Source of the DNA: Methylorubrum thiocyanatum
GTDB lineage: Bacteria; Pseudomonadota; Alphaproteobacteria; Rhizobiales; Beijerinckiaceae
NCBI GenBank assembly: GCA_014138645.1
Contig: JACJIB010000007.1
Coordinates: 124,001-188,000, forward strand
Reading direction: 5' to 3'
Length of the DNA stretch: 64,000 nucleotides
Positions 38,271 through 47,125 of the stretch are shown piece after piece. Made by a program: the position numbers and the translations under genes. The notes below the pieces were generated by a model, which saw only the letters and a list, made by a program, of their open reading frames with translations, had not been told where the DNA came from and searched no databases. Numbering within the stretch: position 1 is the stretch's first letter; each line of letters opens with the position of its first letter.

Positions 38271-38335
38271 TTGCACATCGTTCAAAATCAAGCTTGCGCA
38301 GCCTCCGGTCGGGTTTAATTTGAACACCGTGCAAA
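38271..38335. promoter_or_regulatory. Twin palindromic operators between tetR and the acyltransferase gene
   Basis: TTGCACATCGTTCAAA (38271-38286) and TTTGAACACCGTGCAAA (38319-38335) are two copies, in opposite orientation, of the imperfect palindrome TTTG-x-AC-N3-GT-x-CAAA, with centres about 48 bp apart. They sit in the divergent promoter space and probably bind the TetR protein, which would control itself and the downstream gene. Confidence 0.7.
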
Positions 38336-38396
38336 ACGCGGATTTGACGCCTTCGCCGTCGGCAGGCAGTCATGCCCGGAGCCGGGAGAGACCACG

Positions 38397-41300
38397 ATGT
38401 TCCGCACACTGATGACGACGCGACGCTTCGCGCCGCTGTTCTGGTGCCAGTTCTTCTCCGCCTTCAACGACAATTTCCTCAAGAACGCGCTCGCCCTGCT
38501 GATCCTGTTCCAGGTCAGCGCGCGGGGCGAGAGTTCGGGCGGCGTGCTGGTGACGCTGGCCAGCGCCGTGTTCATCGGCCCGTTCTTCATCCTCTCGGGC
38601 CTCGGCGGTCAGCTCGCCGACCGCTACGACAAGGCGGTGCTGGCCAAGCGGCTGAAATTCGGTGAGATTTTCGCGGCCCTGCTCTCGGTGCTCGGCTTCT
38701 GGCTGCACTCGGTGCCGCTGCTGTTCGCGGCGCTGGGCCTGTTCGGGATCATCGCGGCGCTGTTCGGCCCGATCAAGTACGGCATCCTGCCCGATCACCT
38801 GAAGCGCGAGGAACTCACCGCCGGCAACGCGCTGGTCGAGGCCGCGACCTTCCTCGCGATCCTGCTGGGCACCATCACCGCGGGCCTTGCCATGGCGATG
38901 GGCGGCCACGCGCTCGGCCTCGGTGCCGGGCTGATGGGCATGGCGGTCCTGTGCTGGCTCTCCGCCCGGATGATCCCGGCCACCGGCGAGGGCGCGCCCG
39001 ACCTGAAGGTCGATCCGAACGTCGCCCGCTCCACGATCGAACTCCTGCGCGACCTCTGGGCCGACACCCGGCTCTGGCGCGGTTCGGTGATCGTGAGCTG
39101 GTTCTGGCTCGTCGGCGTCGTGGTTCTTTCCCTGCTCCCGGTGCTGGTGCGCCAGACCCTCAACGGCACCGAGATCGTCGCCACGACGCTGCTCGCGATC
39201 TTCTCGGTCGGCATCGCCGTCGGCTCCGGCCTCGCCTCGTGGCTGGCGAGCGGGCGCATCGTCCTGCTGCCGACCCCGGTCGGCGCGGTGCTGATGGGCC
39301 TGTTCGGCCTCGACCTCGCCTGGACGGTGTCGCACCTGCCTCCGCCCACGGGCGAGCCGGTCGGCGCCTGGGACTTCATCACCAGCGGCCACGGCCTGCG
39401 CATCGCTGCCGACTTCTTCGGGCTCGCCGTCGCGGGCGGCCTCTATGTCGTGCCCTCGTTTGCCGCGGTGCAGGCCTGGACCGAGAAGGCCAAGCGCGCC
39501 CGCGTCATCGGCGCCGTCAACGTGCTCACCGCCGCCTTCATGGTCGGCGGCACCCTGGCGCTCGCCGTGCTCCAGGGCCTCGGCCTGTCCATGGCCCAGC
39601 TGCTCGCGCTCGTGGCCGTGCTCAACCTGATCGTCGGCGTGGTGATCCTGAACACCCTACCGACGAACCCCCTGCGCGACGCCCTCTCGATCCTGTTCCG
39701 CGCCTTCTACCGCCTGGAGGTGAAGGGCCTGGAGAACGTCGAGAAGGCCGGCCCGAACGCCATCGTCGCCCTCAACCACGTCTCCTTCCTCGACGCGCCG
39801 CTGGCGCTGTCGCTGCTGGACAAGGACCCGGTCTTCGCCATCGATCACGGCATCGCCCAGCGCTGGTGGGTGAAGCCGTTCCTCAGCGTCGCCAAGGCGA
39901 TGCCGCTCGACCCGACGCGGCCGCTCGCCACCCGCACGCTGATCAACGCGGTGAAGGGCGGCGAGACGCTGATCATCTTCCCCGAGGGCCGGCTCACCGT
40001 CACGGGCAGCCTGATGAAGGTCTATGACGGGGCGGGGCTGATCGCCGACAAGTCCGGCGCCATGGTGGTGCCGGTGAAGATCGACGGGCCGGAGCGCACG
40101 ATTTTTTCGCGCCTGAAGCGCGATCAGGTGCGCCGGGCGTGGTGGCCCAAGGTGACCGTGACGATCATGCCGCCGGTGCGGCTCCACGTCGATCCGGAGT
40201 TGAAGGGCAAGACCCGCCGGCGCGCCGCGGGCGCGGCGCTCTACGACATCATGTCGGACCTCGTCTTCGAGACCGCCGACATCGAGCGAGGCGTCTTCTC
40301 CGCGCTGATCGAGGCGGGCCGGCTTCACGGCTGGCGGCGCACGGCGCTGGAAGATCCGGTGACCGGCACGATGAGCTATTCGCGCCTCGTGATGGGCGCC
40401 AACATCCTCGGCCGGAAGCTCCAGACGCTCCTGCCGGACCCGAAGAAACCGGTCGGGCTGATGCTGCCCAACGCCAACGGCGCGGCGGTGACGTTCTTCG
40501 CGCTCGCCAGCGCGGGCCGGGTGCCGGCGATGATCAACTTCTCCGCCGGTCCTGCCGCGGTGCTCTCGGCCTGCCGGGCGGCGCAGGTCGAGACCATCCT
40601 CACCTCCCGTGCCTTCATCGAGAAGGGCCGCCTCGGCACCTTGATCGAGGGCATCCAGGGGACGATCCGCCTGATCTACCTCGAGGACGTGCGGGCGGGC
40701 GTCACCACGGGCGACAAGATCCGCGGGTTCCTGGCCCCCCGCCGGCCGCTGGTGGCGCGCCAGGGCAGCGACCCGGCGGCGATCCTGTTCACGTCGGGCT
40801 CGGAGGGCACGCCGAAGGGCGTGGTGCTCGCCAACCGCGCGATGCTCGCCAACACCGCGCAGGTCGCCGCGCGCATCGATTTCGGGCCGCGCGACAAGGT
40901 GTTCAATGTGCTGCCCGTCTTCCACGCCTTCGGGCTGACGGCGGGGCTGGTGCTGCCGCTGATCTCGGGTGTGCCGGTCTACCTCTACCCCTCGCCGCTG
41001 CACTACCGGATCGTGCCCGAACTCATCTACGGCACCAATGCCACGGTCCTGTTCGGCACCGACACCTTCCTCGCCGGCTACGCCAAGATGGCCCATTCCT
41101 ACGACCTGCGCTCCTTGCGCTACGTCGTGGCCGGTGCCGAGCCGGTGAAGCAGGCGACCCGCAAGACCTGGGCGGAAAAGTTCGGCCTGCGCATCCTGGA
41201 GGGCTACGGCGTCACCGAATGCGGGCCGGTGCTCGCCCTCAACACGCCGATGTTCAACCGCTTCGGCACGGTCGGCCGGCTCCTGCCGGGAATCCAGTCG

Positions 41301-41813
41301 CGTCTCGAACCGGTGCCCGGCATCGAGGAGGGCGGGCGCCTCGTGGTCCGCGGGCCCAACATCATGCTCGGCTACCTGCGGGCGGAGAATCCCGGCGTCT
41401 TGGAGCCGCCCGCGGACGGCTGGTACGACACCGGCGACATCGTCGCCTTTGACGCCGACGGCTTCGTGACGATCAAGGGCCGGGCCAAGCGCTTCGCCAA
41501 GATCGCGGGCGAGATGGTGTCGCTGGCCAGCGTCGAGGCGCTCGCCGCCGAACTCTGGCCCGACGCCCCGAGTGCGGTCGCCGCCGTGCCCGACGCACGC
41601 AAGGGCGAGCGCCTGATCCTGTTCACGGAAGCCAAGGGCGCGACGCGGGCCGCCTACCAGACCCACGCCAAGGGCCGGGGCGCGGCCGACGTCGCCGTTC
41701 CCGCCGAGGTGGTCGTCGTCGAGAAGCTGCCGATGCTGGGCACCGGCAAGGTCGATCAGGTGAGCGTGACCAAGCTCGCGCGCGAGCGGGCGTCGACGGC
41801 GGAGGCGGCGTGA
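38397..41813 (+). CDS. LplT-like transporter / PlsC acyltransferase / acyl-ACP synthetase fusion
   Basis: A 1138-residue three-domain protein for lysophospholipid salvage. Residues 1 to about 430 are an MFS transporter (FFSAFNDNFLKNALALLI, as in LplT), and about 435-640 a PlsC-type acyltransferase with NHVSFLD (460-466) and FPEGRLT. From about 660 to the end is an AMP-forming acyl ligase with LFTSGSEGTPKG (near 797), GYGVTECGP and WYDTGDIVAFD. Such fusions of LplT and Aas would import lysophospholipids, activate fatty acid and re-acylate. It is divergent from a TetR gene with shared operators. Confidence 0.92.
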   Translation: MFRTLMTTRRFAPLFWCQFFSAFNDNFLKNALALLILFQVSARGESSGGVLVTLASAVFIGPFFILSGLGGQLADRYDKAVLAKRLKFGEIFAALLSVLGFWLHSVPLLFAALGLFGIIAALFGPIKYGILPDHLKREELTAGNALVEAATFLAILLGTITAGLAMAMGGHALGLGAGLMGMAVLCWLSARMIPATGEGAPDLKVDPNVARSTIELLRDLWADTRLWRGSVIVSWFWLVGVVVLSLLPVLVRQTLNGTEIVATTLLAIFSVGIAVGSGLASWLASGRIVLLPTPVGAVLMGLFGLDLAWTVSHLPPPTGEPVGAWDFITSGHGLRIAADFFGLAVAGGLYVVPSFAAVQAWTEKAKRARVIGAVNVLTAAFMVGGTLALAVLQGLGLSMAQLLALVAVLNLIVGVVILNTLPTNPLRDALSILFRAFYRLEVKGLENVEKAGPNAIVALNHVSFLDAPLALSLLDKDPVFAIDHGIAQRWWVKPFLSVAKAMPLDPTRPLATRTLINAVKGGETLIIFPEGRLTVTGSLMKVYDGAGLIADKSGAMVVPVKIDGPERTIFSRLKRDQVRRAWWPKVTVTIMPPVRLHVDPELKGKTRRRAAGAALYDIMSDLVFETADIERGVFSALIEAGRLHGWRRTALEDPVTGTMSYSRLVMGANILGRKLQTLLPDPKKPVGLMLPNANGAAVTFFALASAGRVPAMINFSAGPAAVLSACRAAQVETILTSRAFIEKGRLGTLIEGIQGTIRLIYLEDVRAGVTTGDKIRGFLAPRRPLVARQGSDPAAILFTSGSEGTPKGVVLANRAMLANTAQVAARIDFGPRDKVFNVLPVFHAFGLTAGLVLPLISGVPVYLYPSPLHYRIVPELIYGTNATVLFGTDTFLAGYAKMAHSYDLRSLRYVVAGAEPVKQATRKTWAEKFGLRILEGYGVTECGPVLALNTPMFNRFGTVGRLLPGIQSRLEPVPGIEEGGRLVVRGPNIMLGYLRAENPGVLEPPADGWYDTGDIVAFDADGFVTIKGRAKRFAKIAGEMVSLASVEALAAELWPDAPSAVAAVPDARKGERLILFTEAKGATRAAYQTHAKGRGAADVAVPAEVVVVEKLPMLGTGKVDQVSVTKLARERASTAEAA

Positions 41814-41897
41814 GGAGCGGGATGGGGCGATCCCATCCCACCTCGTCCTGCGGCGACGCGTCGATGCAGGCTCGATCGCCTCCGAGCGATCCAAGGA

Positions 41898-41927
41898 CCG
41901 GGTGCTTCTTGTATAGGTAGCACTCGG
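41898..41927 (+). promoter_or_regulatory. Inverted-repeat operator before the higBA-like genes
   Basis: CCGGGTGCT (41898-41906) and AGCACTCGG (41919-41927) match as an inverted repeat at 8 of 9 positions, 14 bases before the toxin start. It is a likely site for autoregulation by the HTH antitoxin. Confidence 0.5.
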
Positions 41928-41941
41928 TGATATCTTAGATC

Positions 41942-42337
41942 ATGGCCGATGATCGCGCCGATGCCGATGAAACATGGCCGCGTGCCTTCAAGACCGCTGT
42001 CTTTGCCCGGTCAGCGCGCAAGGCACGCATCCATGACGCGGAGCTATGTGAGGCGCTTCGAGAGGTGATGCTGGGCCAAGCGGATGACCTCGGCGGTGGG
42101 GTCTTCAAGAAGCGTCTGAACAAAAACAGGCATCGCAGCATCATCCTGGCGAAAGGTGGGCGATACTGGGTGTATGAATACCTCTTCGCCAAGAAGGATC
42201 GCGCGAATATCGACGATGGGGAGCTGAGCGATTTCAAGTTGCTCGCGAAGGGCTACGCTTCGTTGAGCGAGGAGCAGATCGACGGGCTCGTGGCTGACAA
42301 GGATCTTCTGGAGATCTGCAATGACGGCAAAGCGTAA
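41942..42337 (+). CDS. RelE/HigB-like toxin
   Basis: A 131-residue toxin of the RelE superfamily branch that pairs with HTH antitoxins (PF06296-type). The core FKTAVFARSARKARI, then GVFKKRLNKNRHRSIILAKGGRYWVYEYLFAKKDRANI has the basic strands expected of a ribosome-dependent mRNA interferase. The C-terminal GYASLSEEQIDGLV is typical of this branch. It overlaps the antitoxin gene by 17 bp, in toxin-first order. Confidence 0.82.
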   Translation: MADDRADADETWPRAFKTAVFARSARKARIHDAELCEALREVMLGQADDLGGGVFKKRLNKNRHRSIILAKGGRYWVYEYLFAKKDRANIDDGELSDFKLLAKGYASLSEEQIDGLVADKDLLEICNDGKA

Positions 42338-42644
42338 GTACAGGAGCGACGTGTCCGAGGCGATCCACAGCTCGGCGGCGATGCTGCACAAGGTCGGAGC
42401 GCTGGACAAGGCCACCATGCGCGACTTCGATGCGCGCCACCTCGTCGTGCCGGACGTGATCGAGCCCGCCCAGATCAAGCAGATCCGCGAGTCGAACAAC
42501 GTCAGTCAGCCAGTCTTCGCCCGCTATCTCAACACCAGCGAGAGCACGGTCGAGAAGTGGGAGACCGGAGCCAAACGTCCCAGCGGCATGGCTCTGAAGC
42601 TGCTGACAATCGTCCAAAAGCACGGCCTGGACGTCCTCGCCTGA
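42321..42644 (+). CDS. HTH antitoxin (HigA/NadS-like)
   Basis: A 107-residue antitoxin with a C-terminal Xre-type helix-turn-helix: IKQIRESNNVSQPVFARYL, then NTSESTVEKWETGAKRPSG. The N-terminal 60 residues are the toxin-binding part. It overlaps the toxin gene and probably binds the inverted repeat at 41898-41927. Confidence 0.85.
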   Translation: MTAKRKYRSDVSEAIHSSAAMLHKVGALDKATMRDFDARHLVVPDVIEPAQIKQIRESNNVSQPVFARYLNTSESTVEKWETGAKRPSGMALKLLTIVQKHGLDVLA

Positions 42645-42751
42645 GCGGGCGCGTACGTCACAGAACAATAAAGAGCTCCTGTATCGAACAGGCGCACTTT
42701 GTTACAGATCCCGTTCGGAAGCTGCCGTCTATGCGCCGATCCGAACACCTG

Positions 42752-43132
42752 TCACGCGCGTTCCAAGTCGGTCCGTGAAAAGTCCTCGCCGACGTAGAGC
42801 AGCCGGCAGCCCTTCTCCTTCGCGAGCACATAGGCAAAGCAATCGCCAAAATTCAGCGCCGCGGGATGAATGCCTTTGCCCCAGGTTGCATAGGCTTGAA
42901 CGACATTCTGCGCAGTGGCAGCGGTCACACTGATGATCTCGAAGCCGAGGCTCTCGATCAATTGTTCCATTTCGGTCTTGCAATTCCGCCGTAGCGCAAC
43001 GATCAAGGCTTCTGCCATCGTCCCGGCCGATATGAGGACTTTTTCCTCGGCTTCCAGAACGTCGGTGCATCGATCGGCCTCCGTCTCATCGAGAAGGATG
43101 GCCATCAACGCCGACGTATCGACCACGATCAT
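42752..43132 (-). CDS. vapC: VapC-family PIN-domain ribonuclease toxin
   Basis: A 126-residue PIN nuclease. The four acidic residues expected of the active site are present: Asp5 (VVDTSAL), Glu41, Asp97 (NFGDCFAY) and Asp117 (VGEDFSRTDL). Its ATG overlaps the vapB stop by 3 bases. It converges with the HigBA-like pair 107 bp away, placing two toxin-antitoxin modules side by side. Confidence 0.92.
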   Translation of the reverse strand: MIVVDTSALMAILLDETEADRCTDVLEAEEKVLISAGTMAEALIVALRRNCKTEMEQLIESLGFEIISVTAATAQNVVQAYATWGKGIHPAALNFGDCFAYVLAKEKGCRLLYVGEDFSRTDLERA

Positions 43133-43383
43133 TTCGGCAGGCCGTCCTCATCGTACAGGAAGTCCTGGCTGCGATCCGCGCTGGGCCCAGCCGACGACTT
43201 TGCCGCCGCCTGTCTCACGGCGTTCAGAAGGGCGCGCCGTGCCTGCCGATCCGGTACGGTCTTGATCGGCTCAAGCCGGACGGCGGCATGTCCGTGCCGC
43301 GTCAGGATGATTTCCTCTCCTGCTTCGGCACGTCGCACGAGATCGGTTAATTGCGCTTTCGCTTCCGATACGGAGACGCGCAT
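43129..43383 (-). CDS. vapB: Phd/YefM-type VapB antitoxin
   Basis: An 84-residue antitoxin with the Phd/YefM N-terminal DNA-binding fold (VSEAKAQLTDLVRRAEAGEEIILTRHG as the core pattern). A disordered C-terminal tail ending QDFLYDEDGLPK would wrap the toxin. It is upstream of and coupled to vapC. The gap before it (43384-43575) shows no feature I can name. Confidence 0.9.
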   Translation of the reverse strand: MRVSVSEAKAQLTDLVRRAEAGEEIILTRHGHAAVRLEPIKTVPDRQARRALLNAVRQAAAKSSAGPSADRSQDFLYDEDGLPK

Positions 43384-43575
43384 CGCCCTGGCCCTACCGC
43401 ACCCTGTGATCTCTTGGAATTTGGACCACAGAATGGTTCAAAACAAGACTTCATCTACGAGCCCATCCGGATCGCTGTCCGATACCTCTCGGTCCAGCGG
43501 GCTCGGCGGAAGTCGAACTTAAACCATTCTTGACCCTATCCTCGGCCCGTCCCACCACCCGCGGGTCCGTTGCCG

Positions 43576-44262
43576 ATGCCCCTCTCTCGCCGCCGCTTCC
43601 TCGTCTCCTCGCTCGGTCTCGCGATCGCCGGCCCCGCCGCGGCGCAGAGCTACGGCCAGACCTTCAAGGTCGAGAACGACGAGGGCCGGCCGGTGGCCAA
43701 CATGCGGCTGCCGGGCGAGATCACCGGGCAGATCCAGGAACTGCGCGGCGTCACCTATCTCGGGCCGCGCGAGGCCGAGGTGACGCTCTACGAGTTCTTC
43801 GACTACAACTGTCCCTGGTGCCGCAAGGCGGCGGCCGACGTCACCGCACTCGCCGGCAGCGACCCGGGCTTACGGATCGGCCTCGTGCACAACCCGATCC
43901 TCTCGCCGATGTCGGCCCAGGCGGCGAAGGTCTCGCTCGCGGTACAGCGCAAGCTCGGATCGGCGGCGGCCTTCGCCTTCTACGACCAGTTGCTGTCCAC
44001 CAAGGGCCAGATCGACGGGCTCAAGGCGCTCGACATCGGCGCGAAGACCGGCGTGCCGCGGGTCGAACTCGAACAGATCGCCGACAGCGACGCGGTGCGC
44101 GAGGCCCTGCGCGCCCACATGAACGTTGCGGCCAATCTCGGGCTCACCGCGACGCCCTCCTACGTGCTCGGCAATACCGGCGTGCTCGGCCATCCCGGCG
44201 TGAAGTCGCTGGCGAAGATGATCGCGGCGATGCGGCGCTGCGATCAGATTGCCTGCGGGTAG
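43576..44262 (+). CDS. DsbA-family thiol oxidoreductase
   Basis: A 228-residue periplasmic thioredoxin-fold protein. The N-terminus RRRFLVSSLGLAIAGPAAAQ is a signal peptide with Tat-like character. The active site is C79-P-W-C82 in YNCPWCRK, and the cis-Pro region is GLTATPSYVLG. It is closest to the DsbA/ScsC-like group often used for periplasmic disulfide formation or isomerisation. A TTG at 43570 would add two residues; ATG 43576 is preferred. Confidence 0.88.
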   Translation: MPLSRRRFLVSSLGLAIAGPAAAQSYGQTFKVENDEGRPVANMRLPGEITGQIQELRGVTYLGPREAEVTLYEFFDYNCPWCRKAAADVTALAGSDPGLRIGLVHNPILSPMSAQAAKVSLAVQRKLGSAAAFAFYDQLLSTKGQIDGLKALDIGAKTGVPRVELEQIADSDAVREALRAHMNVAANLGLTATPSYVLGNTGVLGHPGVKSLAKMIAAMRRCDQIACG

Positions 44263-44279
44263 GCTCTTGTATCCAAGCT

Positions 44280-44312
44280 GCACGGAACACGACCGATGGT
44301 CCTGTTCCGTGC
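44280..44312. terminator. Hairpin after the DsbA-like gene
   Basis: GCACGGAACA (44280-44289) pairs perfectly with TGTTCCGTGC (44303-44312) 17 bases after the stop. A second 10-bp stem, CATCGACGAT (44350-44359) with ATCGTCGATG (44371-44380), precedes the convergent mbfA stop. Neither has a clear T-run; together they probably end the two converging transcripts. Confidence 0.55.
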
Positions 44313-44384
44313 GTCCGGCGGACGACCGCCGCCCCGCAGTCGCGGGGGGCATCGACGATGAGTCAGGATCATCGTCGATGGGGA

Positions 44385-45377
44385 TCAGGCGCCGCCGATG
44401 AGGATGCCCGTCGCCAGCACGAGGGCGCCGCCGAGCACGATCTGGAAGGCCGCCCGCAGGAACGGCGTCTCCATGTAGCGGTTCTGGATCCAGACGATGG
44501 CCCAGAGTTCGACGAAGACGACGGCGAAGGCGATGCTCGTCGCCAGCCAGAAATTCGGGATCAGGTAGGGCAGCGCGTGGCCGAGGCCGCCGATGGCGGT
44601 CATCACCCCGGAGGCGAGGCCGCGCTTGAGCGGCGAGCCGCGCCCGGAGATCTTGCCGTCGTCGTGGGCGGCCTCGGTGAAGCCCATCGAGATGCCGGCG
44701 CCGATCGAGGCCGAGAGGCCGACGAGGAAGGTCGTCCACGGATCTTGTGTGGCAAAGGCGGTGGCGAAGATCGGCGCGAGGGTCGAGACCGAGCCGTCCA
44801 TCAGTCCGGCGAGCCCCGGCTGGACCCAGGTCAGGACGAACTGGCGGTGGGCCGCCGCATCCTCCTCGTCGCGGCCGGCTCCGTCGAGATGCTGCTCGCT
44901 CAGCGCCTCGGCCGTCCGCTCATGCGCGCTCTCCGCCGCCGCAAGGTCGCCGAGCAGGGCCCGCGTGTCGGCATCGGTCGAGCGCCGGGCGGCGGCGAGG
45001 TAGAAGTCGCGCGCCTGCCGCTCCATCGCGGCGGCCTCTTCCCGGACGCGGTCGAGCCCGAGATTGCGCATCAGCCAGACCGGCTTGCGGCTGTAATAGC
45101 CGGCGATGTGCTCGCGCCGGATCGGGATGACGAAGTCGCCGAAGCGCTCCTTGTAGCGCGCGATCAGGCGGCGGCGGTGCTCGTCCTCGGCCTGCGCCAT
45201 CGCGTCGAACAGGGCGGCCGAATGGGGATAGTCGGCCCGCAGGCGTCTCGCATAGGCGCGGTAGATCTGGCCGTCCTCTTCCTCGGACCCGATCGCCAGA
45301 GCCAGGATCTCCTGCTCGCTGAGATCCTCGAACCGTTTCCGGCCGCCCAGCGTCAGCATCGCGAGACGGCTCATCAT
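44385..45377 (-). CDS. mbfA: Membrane-bound ferritin iron exporter MbfA
   Basis: A 330-residue fusion of a ferritin/rubrerythrin-like di-iron domain (1 to about 160) and a VIT1/CCC1 transporter domain (about 175-330). Iron-ligand candidates are Glu32/Glu34, Glu64 and His67 (AEDEHRRR), plus EEAAAMERQ and AAESAHE in the second half of the four-helix bundle. Homologues in Bradyrhizobium and Agrobacterium export iron and protect against peroxide; they are controlled by Irr there, but I see no clear Irr box. The start may be the first or second Met. Confidence 0.92.
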   Translation of the reverse strand: MMSRLAMLTLGGRKRFEDLSEQEILALAIGSEEEDGQIYRAYARRLRADYPHSAALFDAMAQAEDEHRRRLIARYKERFGDFVIPIRREHIAGYYSRKPVWLMRNLGLDRVREEAAAMERQARDFYLAAARRSTDADTRALLGDLAAAESAHERTAEALSEQHLDGAGRDEEDAAAHRQFVLTWVQPGLAGLMDGSVSTLAPIFATAFATQDPWTTFLVGLSASIGAGISMGFTEAAHDDGKISGRGSPLKRGLASGVMTAIGGLGHALPYLIPNFWLATSIAFAVVFVELWAIVWIQNRYMETPFLRAAFQIVLGGALVLATGILIGGA

Positions 45378-45435
45378 CGCTGCGTCGATCTCCGGGGATG
45401 GCGTGCGGCGGACCGGGTGAGGGCGGCGGGCGGCC

Positions 45436-46470
45436 TCACCCCTCCTGCTCCTGCAGGAGCCGGTACTCGCGCCCGTGCCGGCAATAGCCCTCGACGATGT
45501 GGCTCATCATCGCGCGCTTCTTCGAGTCGAGCGTGCCGAGGATGCGCGCGGGCCGCCCGCCCCAGAGATGGCCGCCTTCGAGCAACTGGCCCGGATCGGT
45601 GGTCGAGCCGCCGGCCAGCATCACGTCGTCGGCCACCACCGTGCCCGGCGCCAGCACCGAGCCGATCCCGATCAGGCTGCGGGCGCCGATCCGGCAATCG
45701 GCCATGCGCACGTTGTGGCCGATGGTGGTGTCGCGTCCGATCACCACGCCCTCGCCGCGGCTGCGGATCACGGTGTTGTCCTGGATGTTGGTGTCGGCGC
45801 CGACCACGATCGGGCCCACTTCCGCGGCGAGCTCGCAGGAGAACAGCACCGTCGATCCGGCGCCCAGCGCGATGCGGCCGGAGAGCCGGGCGGTGTGGGC
45901 CACGAAGACACTTTCTTCGGTCTCCGGCGGCTCGGGCGGCGCGGCCGGGCTCGCCGCTTCGCCGGAGGCCTCGCGCAGGCGCTCGGCCCGCTCGGCGAGT
46001 TCCTCCGGCGTGACCGGGCGCAGGCGCTTGGCCGGGTTGCCGCCATAGGCGAAACCGCTCTCGAGGGTCGAGCGGGGGAAGATCGTCGCGCCCGCCTCGA
46101 TCAGCACGTTGTCGCCGACGGTCGCCCCGTCGAGGATGATCGCGTCGTCCTCGATCACCACGTCCGAACCCACGGTGCAGGCATGGACCACCGCGTTGCG
46201 GCCGACGGTGACCCGGTCGCCGATATGCGTCGGCAGCGACTCGGTGGCGATGTGGACGGTGGAGCGGGCGCCGAGCCAGAAGCGGTCGCCCGCGGTGATC
46301 GGCTGGCCGTCGCTGCGGATCACGCTGTCGTCGCCGAGCCAGGCCTGGGATCCGAGGGTGGCGGCGCCGATCACGGTGCTGGCGCGCCCGCACCAGACGG
46401 GACGGCTGGCGAAGACGGGCAGAATGCCGTCGTAGGGCAGGATCAGGTCGGGCGTCACGGCGCGGCTCAC
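45436..46470 (-). CDS. Tandem gamma-carbonic-anhydrase-like (double LbetaH) protein
   Basis: A 344-residue protein containing two complete left-handed beta-helix (hexapeptide) domains, about 20-165 and 185-325, joined by a Pro/Glu linker. Each aligns with the YrdA/PaaY gamma-CA pattern. The three metal histidines are divided between them: domain 1 keeps His73 and His96 but has Arg91, while domain 2 has Arg236, keeps His252 and has Ala257. Single-domain gamma-CAs bind metal with two His from one subunit and one from the next, so the fusion could build one site from both halves. Activity is not proven. It lies 58 bp upstream of mbfA on the same strand. Confidence 0.85.
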   Translation of the reverse strand: MSRAVTPDLILPYDGILPVFASRPVWCGRASTVIGAATLGSQAWLGDDSVIRSDGQPITAGDRFWLGARSTVHIATESLPTHIGDRVTVGRNAVVHACTVGSDVVIEDDAIILDGATVGDNVLIEAGATIFPRSTLESGFAYGGNPAKRLRPVTPEELAERAERLREASGEAASPAAPPEPPETEESVFVAHTARLSGRIALGAGSTVLFSCELAAEVGPIVVGADTNIQDNTVIRSRGEGVVIGRDTTIGHNVRMADCRIGARSLIGIGSVLAPGTVVADDVMLAGGSTTDPGQLLEGGHLWGGRPARILGTLDSKKRAMMSHIVEGYCRHGREYRLLQEQEG

Positions 46471-46618
46471 TGTTCTTCGAAACGGCGCCAGTGGCGCGGT
46501 CCTATCCTTGAGCCATATAGGCTCGGAGGCAAACGGAGTAACCGGGCTTTACGCAAACGCGGGGAGCCGATCCGTAACCGCCGCGTCTGCGTTCGCGTGT
46601 GTTCCCGAAGAGTGGGTC

Positions 46619-47071
46619 ATGACGGTCAGTATCCAGTCCGAGCCCTTCGACACCGCCGCCGAGATCGCCCGGATCGAAGCCGGGCTGGCTGGCCGGGCCG
46701 GGGCCGTGGTGACCTTCTCCGGCCTGTGCCGCGACGAGGCGGGGCGGCTCGCCGCGCTGGAACTGGAGCACTATCCCGGCATGGCCGAGGCCGAGATCGC
46801 CCGTGTGGTGGAGGAGGCGCGCGCCCGCTGGCCGGTCCAGGCGCTGCGGGTGATCCACCGCCACGGGCTGGTGCGGCCCGGCGAGGGCATCGTCCTCGTC
46901 GTCACCGCCTCGCCCCACCGCAAGGCCGCCTTCGCCGCGGCCGACTTCCTGATGGACTACCTCAAGACCCGCGCGCCGTTCTGGAAGCGCGAGCACCTCG
47001 CCGACGGCACCACCGGCGGCTGGGTCGAGGCGACGGAGGCCGACGCCGCCGCAGCCCAAGCCTGGGCCTGA
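46619..47071 (+). CDS. moaE: Molybdopterin synthase catalytic subunit
   Basis: Transfers sulfur from MoaD to precursor Z to make molybdopterin. The 150-residue protein shows VVTFSGLCRDEA, LELEHYPGMAE, RVIHRHGLVRPGE and the catalytic KTRAPFWKRE. The start ATG 46619 fits the family; an open frame back to 46508 has no match. No moaD is adjacent, so the subunits are encoded separately. The 148-bp divergent gap before it shows no riboswitch I can support. Confidence 0.93.
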   Translation: MTVSIQSEPFDTAAEIARIEAGLAGRAGAVVTFSGLCRDEAGRLAALELEHYPGMAEAEIARVVEEARARWPVQALRVIHRHGLVRPGEGIVLVVTASPHRKAAFAAADFLMDYLKTRAPFWKREHLADGTTGGWVEATEADAAAAQAWA

Positions 47072-47125
47072 ACGATCGACCTGAGGCCGCTGGCTTTACA
47101 CGAACCGCGAACGGATCCCCGAACC

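Noticed and set aside
46471..46618. Molybdenum-cofactor riboswitch upstream of moaE
   Set aside because: The gap is too short and no matching paired structure could be drawn with confidence.
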